A DNA stretch of 64,000 bases from JBPEWY01 sp965224095 (GTDB lineage: Bacteria > Bacteroidota > Bacteroidia > Flavobacteriales > Flavobacteriaceae): positions 3,100,001 to 3,164,000 of the forward strand of contig OZ245039.1 in assembly GCA_965224095.1 (NCBI GenBank), in the 5' to 3' direction. The stretch's first letter is position 1. Each line of letters starts with the position of its first letter. A model generated the notes under the pieces. It was not told the origin of the DNA and searched no databases. It saw only the letters and a program-made list of their open reading frames with translations. Positions 8,952 through 16,223 of the stretch are shown in pieces. Both the position numbers and the translations under genes were made by a program.

Positions 8952-9797
8952 TTACTGAAGTTTGAAGTTAATAGGAAGCGAAAAAGGAACATTAACGGGG
9001 ACTCCGTTTCTCTTTCCGGGGATAAATCGCGGAAGGCGATTGACAATTCTTCGGGCTTCTTCTTCTAAAAACATATGCGGCCCCCGGGTTCTTAAGCGTT
9101 TAATAGTTCCGTCTTTACCAATGGTAAACATGATATAAACTTTTCCTTCAATTCCCCTTTTCATAGCCTTTTTAGGGTATTTGAAATTTTTCATGATGTG
9201 ATTGTTCATTTCCGTTTGAAAACACATCCTGCTCTCTTTATCCGAAATCTTTTCCTTACATGCTTTAAACCGCGGCATCTCTTCCAAAAAACCACCTTCA
9301 TAGGGTTTTTCTTTATTCAAGAGGTTTAGGAATAGGGTGTCTTTCGAGCGATGTATCAGAAAAGAAAAGCTAAACGAATGAATCACCCTGTATTTTTCAG
9401 ATTTTTTATTTAGAACCTCCAAAACGGGTAGTGTATGGATAATATTTTCTAAACTGTCGCGGGTGTCTGAAAAATGATCTCTAAAAGCCTTTTCGGTGGT
9501 ATAGAACATCGCATATGATGTTTCGGTATCTACTTTTCCCGATTTGTGTACACGTAAATTCAAAGAAGCGTTCAGGGTGTCTTTAGGATACTGCTGTATC
9601 CAGTGTAACGATTCCTTCCTGTTTAGCACCTCTGCAATACGGGTACGGATTAAACTTTCTATACAGGCATTAGGATGTTCGGTATCCTTGCAGTCGGGAT
9701 GCACAATTTGTTCCAGCGGATAATACGCTATGTTGTTTTTCTGAGAAAAAACAATGGTCATGCTCAACAGCATGAAGCAAATAATAAATCGGTTCAT
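8952..9797 (-). CDS. Periplasmic protein with TonB C-terminal domain
   Basis: A 281-residue protein with an N-terminal signal sequence (ends near TIVFSQ) and a TonB C-terminal fold at about residues 205-281: YPKKAMKRGIEGKVYIMFTIGKDGTIKRLR, then EEARRIVNRLPRF and a PINFKL end. Flavobacteria have many such proteins in which the TonB-like domain sits on a secreted rather than a membrane-anchored protein, so a role in energising outer-membrane transport is not assured. The middle region (30-190) matches nothing that I know. It lies 9 bases after thyA and 27 bases before the 2TM gene. Confidence 0.8.
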   Translation of the reverse strand: MNRFIICFMLLSMTIVFSQKNNIAYYPLEQIVHPDCKDTEHPNACIESLIRTRIAEVLNRKESLHWIQQYPKDTLNASLNLRVHKSGKVDTETSYAMFYTTEKAFRDHFSDTRDSLENIIHTLPVLEVLNKKSEKYRVIHSFSFSFLIHRSKDTLFLNLLNKEKPYEGGFLEEMPRFKACKEKISDKESRMCFQTEMNNHIMKNFKYPKKAMKRGIEGKVYIMFTIGKDGTIKRLRTRGPHMFLEEEARRIVNRLPRFIPGKRNGVPVNVPFSLPINFKLQ

Positions 9798-9806
9798 AAT
9801 AAGAGG

Positions 9807-10631
9807 CTAAACGGCAACCACTCCTTTTATATGCGGGTGCGGATGATAATCAATCAGTGTAAAATCGTCAAAAGTAAATTGGAAAATATCGGTTATTTCC
9901 GGATTTAAAATCATTTTTGGCAACGGCTTCGGCTCTCTACTTAACTGTAATTCTACCTGCTCCATATGATTATTGTAAATATGGGCATCGCCAAAAGTAT
10001 GTACAAAATCTCCGGGCTTATATCCGCAAACCTGTGCCATCATCAGGGTGAGGAGTGCATACGAGGCTATATTAAAGGGAACTCCCAGGAAAATATCGGC
10101 ACTTCGCTGATACAGCTGGCAGGACAGTTTCCCGTTAGCTACATAAAATTGAAAGAATGCATGACAGGGGGGGAGCGCCGCTTTTCCGTTGGCTACATTC
10201 TCTGAAAACGTAACCGATGTATCCGGTAGTACCGAGGGGTTCCATGCCGAGACCAACATTCTTCTGCTGTCCGGATTGTTCCTAAGCATCCGGATTACCT
10301 CCTTTATCTGATCAATCTCATCACCGTTCCAGTTACGCCATTGATGCCCGTATACCGGGCCCAGATCTCCCTGTTCATCCGCCCATTCGTTCCAGATTCG
10401 AACTCCGTTTTCCTGTAGGTATTTAATATTTGTATCGCCTTTTAAAAACCATAAAAGCTCATGGATAATCGATTTTAGATGTAGTTTTTTAGTGGTTACC
10501 ATGGGAAATCCTTCGCCCAGATCAAACCGCATTTGATATCCGAAAACGCTTTTTGTTCCGGTTCCCGTTCTATCTTCTTTCTGATAACCGTGTTCCAGCA
10601 CGTGTTTTAACAAGTCGTGATATTGCTTCAT
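9807..10631 (-). CDS. thyA: Thymidylate synthase
   Basis: Methylates dUMP to dTMP using methylenetetrahydrofolate. The 274-residue product has the N-terminal MKQYHDLLKHVLEHG and RTGTGTKSVFG loop, the catalytic LPPCHAFFQFYV with the nucleophilic Cys, the RSADIFLGVPFNIASYALL signature, and the terminal KGVVAV. A short insertion (SVTFSENVANGKAA) before the catalytic Cys resembles those in other Bacteroidota ThyA. It shares a minus-strand cluster with folA, which recycles the dihydrofolate it releases. A terminator at 10666 separates it from nupC. Confidence 0.97.
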   Translation of the reverse strand: MKQYHDLLKHVLEHGYQKEDRTGTGTKSVFGYQMRFDLGEGFPMVTTKKLHLKSIIHELLWFLKGDTNIKYLQENGVRIWNEWADEQGDLGPVYGHQWRNWNGDEIDQIKEVIRMLRNNPDSRRMLVSAWNPSVLPDTSVTFSENVANGKAALPPCHAFFQFYVANGKLSCQLYQRSADIFLGVPFNIASYALLTLMMAQVCGYKPGDFVHTFGDAHIYNNHMEQVELQLSREPKPLPKMILNPEITDIFQFTFDDFTLIDYHPHPHIKGVVAV

Positions 10632-10665
10632 AACAATCAGGTATTACCTCCCGGTAAAAATAGAA

Positions 10666-10698
10666 AAAAGCATTTCAAAACCGTTTTGAAATGCTTTT
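10666..10698 (-). terminator. Terminator between nupC and thyA
   Basis: A 15-bp perfect stem (10666-10680 with 10684-10698) around a three-base loop. Read on the minus strand it is followed by a T run, so it ends transcripts coming from nupC. The A-rich flanks make it usable in both directions. Confidence 0.85.
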
Positions 10699-10723
10699 AA
10701 TTTATCAAGAGTTTATTAACGTA

Positions 10724-12436
10724 TTAACCGATAATCATTCCTGCGATGGTAGCGGAGATCAGGGAAGCGATAGTTCCTCCGATCAGGGCCTTCATTCCGA
10801 ATTCCGACAATACCTTACGCTGGCCCGGAGCCAGAGAACCGATACCCCCGATCTGGATTCCGATGGAAGCAAAATTGGCAAAACCACAAAGCATATAGGT
10901 GGCCATGATTACCGATTTCTGATATGTTAAATGCGTTGCAGAAGCGGTATTCTTTAAATCGGCCAGTTGAATATAACCTACAAACTCACTGGCAGCCAGT
11001 TTAATTCCGAGTAATTGCCCCATCATCATAATATCTTCCTTGGCCACCCCGATGAGCCACATAAGAGGAGCGAATACCGTACCCAAAACCGCTTCCAGGG
11101 AAACCTTCGGGTAAGGCGTATTGGCCAGCATCCAATTGTTGAGGGTAGTAACGTCGCCTACCCAACCCAGAATACCGTTTATCATGGCAATAAATGCCAT
11201 AAATACCAGCAGCATGGCTCCCACATTTACGGCGAGCCTTAATCCTTCCGAAGTACCATTGGCTATGGCATCTAAAATATTCGATCCTATTTTTTCCTGT
11301 GAAACACGCACATCGGTATTTATCTTTTCGGTTTGCGGGTATAAAATTTTGGATATTACGATAGCACCGGGTGCTGCCATGACTGAGGCAGCCAAAAGGT
11401 GTTTGGCATATACCAGCCTCAGCGCCGGATCGTCTCCACCTAAAAATCCTATATATGCGGCCAGTACCGCCCCGGCCACTGTGGCCATTCCTCCTACCAT
11501 AACCAGGAGGATTTCGGATCGGTTCATTTTTTCCAGATAGGCTTTAATTAACAAGGGAGCTTCGGTTTGCCCCAGAAAGATATTTCCGGCTATGCTCAGG
11601 CTTTCCGCCCCTGAAATTTTTAAGAGCCTGGTAAGCAGCCAGGCCATGGCTTTTACAACTTTTTGTATAATTCCGAGGTAGAACAACACCGAAGTTAAGG
11701 CCGAGAAAAACAAAATGGTAGGCAATACCTGGAAAGCAAAAATAAAACCGAAGGTATCCATATCGCTTACCAGTCCTTTAAACAAAAATTCACTTCCCGC
11801 AATGGTAAATTCCAATACACTTACAAAGATTTTCCCGACTGCTTCAAATGCTTTTTGAATAAACGGAATTTTTAAAACACCAATTGCAATTAGTAGTTGA
11901 AGACCAAGTCCTATTCCAACAGTTTTCCAATCTATAGCTTTTCGATTACTGCTAAAAAGAAAAGCGATAAAAATGAGTGAAATCATCCCGAGAATTCCCC
12001 GCCATAAACTGTTTAGAGAAAATCCCTGACTGGGAATAATGGTTGCGGATGCGTCGGTTTCCGAAATTGCAAGCGGGGCAATATCCGCTTTGTTAAACCC
12101 ATAGGAAATTCCTTTTTCTTGGAATAGCAGCGTAGAATCGGAAAGTTGAGTGATACTGTATTTTCTAACGGTGTCTTTCGGCTGATCGTAATAAAACACC
12201 AGTACATTATTTTGATGGATATACTGACCGGTTGCACTCAGATTGTTTTTAGCCTGTAGCTGGTACTTAAAATTACCTTTGTCCAGTACAAGCTGGTCTC
12301 CTTCATCTATGGTAAAAAGCGATTCTCCTGACGCTGAGGTGATCTCCTTAAACTTCCAGGTTCCTTCTAATTGCTGGGAAAAAAGAGTACCGGTACATGC
12401 AAGAAAAATCAGGAATGTACTTAAAAGTGTTTTCAT
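10724..12436 (-). CDS. nupC: Concentrative nucleoside transporter with N-terminal lipocalin-like domain
   Basis: Nucleoside:cation symporter of the CNT/NupC family in the inner membrane. Residues 145-570 carry the family pattern: FLFSSNRKAIDWKTVGIGLGLQL, GFIFAFQVLPTILFFSALTSVLFYLGI, the GQTEAPLL motif and NFASIGIQIGGIGSL. Ahead of it is a signal peptide and a domain of about 110 residues (LEGTWKFKEI...LLFQEKGISYGF) that looks like the lipocalin-like domain of secreted Bacteroidota proteins. So the protein is about 150 residues longer than E. coli NupC, with a folded domain probably in the periplasm. It lies 20 bases after the nuclease gene. Salvage of nucleosides fits the neighbouring thyA and folA. 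Confidence 0.93.
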   Translation of the reverse strand: MKTLLSTFLIFLACTGTLFSQQLEGTWKFKEITSASGESLFTIDEGDQLVLDKGNFKYQLQAKNNLSATGQYIHQNNVLVFYYDQPKDTVRKYSITQLSDSTLLFQEKGISYGFNKADIAPLAISETDASATIIPSQGFSLNSLWRGILGMISLIFIAFLFSSNRKAIDWKTVGIGLGLQLLIAIGVLKIPFIQKAFEAVGKIFVSVLEFTIAGSEFLFKGLVSDMDTFGFIFAFQVLPTILFFSALTSVLFYLGIIQKVVKAMAWLLTRLLKISGAESLSIAGNIFLGQTEAPLLIKAYLEKMNRSEILLVMVGGMATVAGAVLAAYIGFLGGDDPALRLVYAKHLLAASVMAAPGAIVISKILYPQTEKINTDVRVSQEKIGSNILDAIANGTSEGLRLAVNVGAMLLVFMAFIAMINGILGWVGDVTTLNNWMLANTPYPKVSLEAVLGTVFAPLMWLIGVAKEDIMMMGQLLGIKLAASEFVGYIQLADLKNTASATHLTYQKSVIMATYMLCGFANFASIGIQIGGIGSLAPGQRKVLSEFGMKALIGGTIASLISATIAGMIIG

Positions 12437-12456
12437 GTATGTTAGCGTTTGTTATA

Positions 12457-13080
12457 CTACTGTTCTCTCTTGGAGATTTCGTCCCGAAGCTGCGCGGCCC
12501 TTTCGTAGTCTTCATTGGCAACGGCGCTTTCCAGTAATTCGTAAAGTTCCTTAAGGGACATTTTTTTAAAAGATTCGTCGGGAGCTATACCTTGGTCTTC
12601 CCTGAGGACTTCATCAACCACAATACTTTCGCTATCCTCTTCTTCTTCTTCTTTTTCCTTGGGGGTGAATTTTAAATAAATACCAGCTTTGTCAAGAATG
12701 GTTCGGTAAGTAAAAATGGGGGCGTTAAACCGGAGCGCCAGGGCAATGGCATCGCTTGTTCTCGCATCGATAATTTCTTCGATTTTATCTCTTTCGCAAA
12801 TAATGCTCGAATAAAAAACGCCATCGACGAGTTTGTGAATAATTACCTGTTTTACCTGAACATCAAACCGGTCGGCAAAATTCTTAAACAGATCATGGGT
12901 AAGAGGCCTGGGAGGTTTTATTTCCTTTTCCAGTGCTATTGCAATAGACTGTGCTTCGAAGGCACCAATAACAATAGGTAGTTTTCGTTCCCCGTCTACT
13001 TCGTTAAGTATCAGCGCATAAGCTCCGTTTTGCGTTTGGCTGTACGATATTCCTTTAATATTTAAGCGTACCAGGCTCAT
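12457..13080 (-). CDS. Bifunctional nuclease family protein (BFN/DUF151) with UvrB/UvrC motif
   Basis: A 207-residue protein. Residues 1-135 match the bifunctional nuclease domain (LPIVIGAFEAQSIAIALE, then RPLTHDLFKNF and ARTSDAIALALRF), first described as RNase/DNase activity in plants and widespread in bacteria. An acidic linker (EEEEEDSES) is followed by a UvrB/UvrC-type helical hairpin near residues 170-205 (LYELLESAVANEDYERAAQLRDEI), a protein-contact module. Activity in bacteria is poorly tested. It is upstream of nupC by 20 bases and likely in one transcript with it. Confidence 0.9.
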   Translation of the reverse strand: MSLVRLNIKGISYSQTQNGAYALILNEVDGERKLPIVIGAFEAQSIAIALEKEIKPPRPLTHDLFKNFADRFDVQVKQVIIHKLVDGVFYSSIICERDKIEEIIDARTSDAIALALRFNAPIFTYRTILDKAGIYLKFTPKEKEEEEEDSESIVVDEVLREDQGIAPDESFKKMSLKELYELLESAVANEDYERAAQLRDEISKREQ

Positions 13081-13102
13081 ATAGGATCATTTAACTAAAA
13101 AA

Positions 13103-13141
13103 GGCTGTCTAAACAGGGGCCTTACCCGGATTTAGACAGCC
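13103..13141 (-). terminator. Terminator after etfA
   Basis: An 11-bp perfect stem GGCTGTCTAAA / TTTAGACAGCC (13103-13113 with 13131-13141). On the minus strand it lies 25 bases after the etfA stop and is followed by a T run, so it ends the etfB-etfA transcript. Confidence 0.85.
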
Positions 13142-13166
13142 CTTTACGGGCACAATTTAACAAAAA

Positions 13167-14135
13167 TTACCCGTTCTGTGCTTTAAAATCTTTTAATTTT
13201 TCAATCAGTTTGGGGACAACCTCAAAAGCATCTCCTACCACACCGTAATCTGCCGCTTTAAAGAAGGGAGCTTCCGGATCGTTGTTGATAACTACCTTTA
13301 CCTTAGAGGCATTAATACCGGCCAGATGCTGTATAGCCCCTGAAATACCAATGGCTATATAAAGGTTTGATGCCACGGGTTTTCCGGTTTGCCCCACATG
13401 CTCGCTATGCGGACGCCACCCCAGGTCGGAAACGGGTTTGGAACATGCGGTTGCCGCACCTAAAGTCTCGGCTAGTTCTTCTACCATACCCCAGTTTTCA
13501 GGTCCCTTTAACCCTCGTCCTCCTGATACCACAATTTCCGCATCCGCAATAGTTACCTTACCGGTTGCTTTCTCTACGGAAACCGATTTTACATTGAAGT
13601 CGCTTTCATTGAGTTCAGGCGCAAAAGCTTCTTCTGTGGCTGCTCCCTGATTTTCATGCAGGCCATAGGCATTTTTGGAAACGCCAATTACCTTCCTGTC
13701 AGTAGAAATTTCGGTCACGGTAAATGCTTTGTTGGTAAAAGCCGTACGTTTTACACGAAAAGGCGAAGTGCTTTCCGGAGCGGCTACTACATTGGAAGCA
13801 TAGCCGGCCCCTAAACTGGCGGCCAGTAACGGAGCCATGAACTTACTGTCTGCACTCGAGCTTACAACGAGTACCCCGGCTCCTTCTTTTTCGGTAGCCT
13901 GGACCAGCGTATCGGCATAGGCACGGGCATTAAAACCGTTCAACGCAGTATCGGTTACTTTTAAAACTTTATCTACTCCGTACTTGCCCAGTTCGGAAGT
14001 GTCTTCGATATTGATGGCAACAGCAGTTACGGAATCTCCCGTCATTGTTGCAACCTCTTTTGCATAAGATGCTGCCTCCAGCGCTACTTTCTTGAATTTT
14101 CCGTTTTCTGATTCGGTGTATACTAAAACAGGCAT
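13167..14135 (-). CDS. etfA: Electron transfer flavoprotein, alpha subunit
   Basis: Alpha subunit of the FAD-containing ETF heterodimer, which takes electrons from acyl-CoA and other dehydrogenases. The 322-residue product has the N-terminal ETF fold and the C-terminal FAD domain with SGGRGLKGPENW, the HVGQTGKPVASNLYIAIGISGAIQHLAG signature and VINNDPEAPFFKAADYGVVGD. Length is normal for the family. It lies 116 bases after etfB on the same strand, with no terminator between them. Confidence 0.97.
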   Translation of the reverse strand: MPVLVYTESENGKFKKVALEAASYAKEVATMTGDSVTAVAINIEDTSELGKYGVDKVLKVTDTALNGFNARAYADTLVQATEKEGAGVLVVSSSADSKFMAPLLAASLGAGYASNVVAAPESTSPFRVKRTAFTNKAFTVTEISTDRKVIGVSKNAYGLHENQGAATEEAFAPELNESDFNVKSVSVEKATGKVTIADAEIVVSGGRGLKGPENWGMVEELAETLGAATACSKPVSDLGWRPHSEHVGQTGKPVASNLYIAIGISGAIQHLAGINASKVKVVINNDPEAPFFKAADYGVVGDAFEVVPKLIEKLKDFKAQNG

Positions 14136-14251
14136 TTTTTTGATTTTATTGGTTAGATACAGTATTGCTAAACACTTGTATCGAATATTTGATTATTATT
14201 TAATTCCTGAAAGGATTTATTTAAAAAGAGCCCCTTCGGATGTTTTGGTGT

Positions 14252-14998
14252 TTATATGACTTTGGCTTCGTTGTGAAGTAAGTTTATAAGCTCGTCAAGA
14301 TTATCGGGAGCTACTAATTTTACTTCACCCTTAGGTGCCGGTTTTTCAAAGGATACGGAAGCAGAATCTTTGGTGGCTTCCACAGGATCAACCACCGATA
14401 ATTTTTTCTGACGGGCCATCATAATACCACGCATATTGGGGATTCTCAGATCGCTCTCTTCAACCAATCCTTTTTGCCCGCCAATAACAAGCGGGAGTGT
14501 GGTTTCCAGTATTTCTTTTCCTCCGTCTATTTCACGAACCGCTTTGGCGGTATTTCCGTCAACTTCCAAACCAATACAGGTATTTACAAAATTGGCGTTC
14601 ATAAGGGAGGCTGTCATCCCCGGAACCATTCCACCGTTATAATCGATTGATTCGCGTCCGCAGATAATAAGGTCAAATCCTTCTTCAGAAGCTACATGAG
14701 CCAGTTGTTTAGCTACATAAAACCCGTCGGTAGCCTCGGCATTTACCCGGATGGCATCGTCAGCACCTATAGCCAGCGCCTTTCTTAAGGTAGGTTCTGT
14801 TTCAGCACCTCCCACATTGATTACGGTAACGCTTGCCCCTTGTTTTTCCTTAAACCACATGGCTCGGGTAAGTCCGAATTCGTCGTTGGGGTTAATTACG
14901 AATTGTACCCCGCTGGTGTCAAATTTTGTATCACCTTCCGTGAAATTTATTTTTGATGTAGTGTCTGGAACATGACTTATACATACTAATATTTTCAT
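14252..14998 (-). CDS. etfB: Electron transfer flavoprotein, beta subunit
   Basis: Beta subunit of ETF. The 248-residue protein opens with MKILVCISHVPDTTSKI, carries the NPNDEFGLTRA and ESIDYNGGMVPGMTASLM nucleotide-binding segments and the LPLVIGGQKGLVEESDLRIPNMRGIM stretch. It lies head to head with the pyruvate dehydrogenase E1 beta gene across 183 bases, so both promoters are in that gap. No dehydrogenase partner or ETF-quinone oxidoreductase is in the window. Confidence 0.96.
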   Translation of the reverse strand: MKILVCISHVPDTTSKINFTEGDTKFDTSGVQFVINPNDEFGLTRAMWFKEKQGASVTVINVGGAETEPTLRKALAIGADDAIRVNAEATDGFYVAKQLAHVASEEGFDLIICGRESIDYNGGMVPGMTASLMNANFVNTCIGLEVDGNTAKAVREIDGGKEILETTLPLVIGGQKGLVEESDLRIPNMRGIMMARQKKLSVVDPVEATKDSASVSFEKPAPKGEVKLVAPDNLDELINLLHNEAKVI

Positions 14999-15123
14999 GT
15001 TGATTTAGCTTTTGTTAAATTATAAAAAAGAGGTTACGAAGATACTTATTATTTCATAAATATACTATGCATGCATAATAAATTTTTACAAAATTTCATC
15101 TTAACTTTTTTCCTAATAATTCC

Positions 15124-15131
15124 TATTTTTG
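15124..15131 (+). promoter_or_regulatory. Candidate -7 box for pdhB
   Basis: TATTTTTG fits the flavobacterial -7 consensus TAnnTTTG and lies 50 bases before the pdhB ATG. A matching TTG at the -33 position is not clear, so the call is weak. Confidence 0.35.
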
Positions 15132-15181
15132 CCTGCTGATGCCTACATTTGGAGGCTGAAAAAACAATTCTGTTCGGAAAT

Positions 15182-16159
15182 ATGAAAACAATCCAGTTTA
15201 GACAGGCTATAGCAGAGGCTATGAGCGAGGAAATGAGAAGGGATGAATCGATTTACCTGATGGGTGAAGAGGTTGCCGAATACAATGGTGCTTACAAAGC
15301 ATCAAAAGGAATGTTAGATGAATTTGGACCGGAACGGGTGTTGGATACACCGATTTCGGAACTGGGGTTTGCCGGAGTCGGAGTTGGGTCGGCTATGATC
15401 GGGAACCGCCCTATTGTCGAGTTTATGACCTTCAATTTTTCATTGGTGGGGATTGATCAGATAATTAATAACGCAGCAAAAATCAGGCAGATGAGCGGCG
15501 GACAGTTCAATTGTCCCATTGTATTCAGGGGCCCTACTGCTTCCGCAGGTCAGCTGGCAGCAACGCATTCTCAGGCATTTGAAAGCTGGTATGCCAATTG
15601 TCCCGGATTAAAAGTGGTAGTCCCTTCAAACCCGTATGATGCCAAGGGATTACTTAAATCGGCCATACGCGATGACGATCCGGTAATTTTTATGGAATCG
15701 GAACAGATGTACGGAGACAAAGGAGAGGTTCCGGAAGAAGAATATACGCTTCCCCTGGGTGTAGCCGATATTAAACGTACCGGTACCGATGTTACCATTG
15801 TCTCGTTCGGGAAGATTATTAAAGAGGCATATAAAGCAGCGGATGAACTGGAGAAAGAAGGAATTTCCTGTGAAATAATCGATTTGAGAACCGTGCGTCC
15901 TATGGACCATGATGCCATACTGAACTCGGTAAAAAAGACAAATCGATTGGTTATTTTGGAAGAAGCGTGGCCCTTCGGAAATGTGGCTACCGAAATTACC
16001 TACCAGGTGCAATCCAGAGCTTTCGATTATCTCGACGCTCCGATTGAAAAGATTAATACCGCAGATACTCCGGCCCCGTATTCACCCGTCCTGCTTGCAG
16101 AATGGCTCCCTAATGCGGACGATGTTATCAAAGCTGTTAAGAAAGTGTTATACAGATAA
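15182..16159 (+). CDS. pdhB: Pyruvate dehydrogenase complex E1 component, beta subunit
   Basis: Thiamine-diphosphate-dependent transketolase-like beta subunit of the 2-oxoacid dehydrogenase E1. The 325-residue protein has the MKTIQFRQAIAEAMSEEM opening, the GEEVAEYNGAYKASKGML loop, DTPISELGFAGVGVGSAM and the C-terminal LEEAWPFGNVATEI. The close match to the pyruvate-type E1 beta pattern (EVAEYNGAYK) favours pyruvate over branched-chain acids. The ATG at 15182 is chosen over an in-frame TTG 33 bases upstream. The alpha subunit and E2 are not in the window. Confidence 0.93.
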   Translation: MKTIQFRQAIAEAMSEEMRRDESIYLMGEEVAEYNGAYKASKGMLDEFGPERVLDTPISELGFAGVGVGSAMIGNRPIVEFMTFNFSLVGIDQIINNAAKIRQMSGGQFNCPIVFRGPTASAGQLAATHSQAFESWYANCPGLKVVVPSNPYDAKGLLKSAIRDDDPVIFMESEQMYGDKGEVPEEEYTLPLGVADIKRTGTDVTIVSFGKIIKEAYKAADELEKEGISCEIIDLRTVRPMDHDAILNSVKKTNRLVILEEAWPFGNVATEITYQVQSRAFDYLDAPIEKINTADTPAPYSPVLLAEWLPNADDVIKAVKKVLYR

Positions 16160-16186
16160 TTTATATTTTTTTGTAACGTTATAGGT

Positions 16187-16218
16187 ACTCCACCGACTCG
16201 CATTGGTGGAGTTTTTAT
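16187..16218 (+). terminator. Terminator after pdhB
   Basis: Perfect 8-bp stem ACTCCACC / GGTGGAGT (16187-16194 with 16205-16212) followed by TTTTTATTTA. It ends only about 6 bases before the next gene's ATG, so that gene may be read by run-through or from a promoter overlapping the hairpin. Confidence 0.85.
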
Positions 16219-16223
16219 TTATC

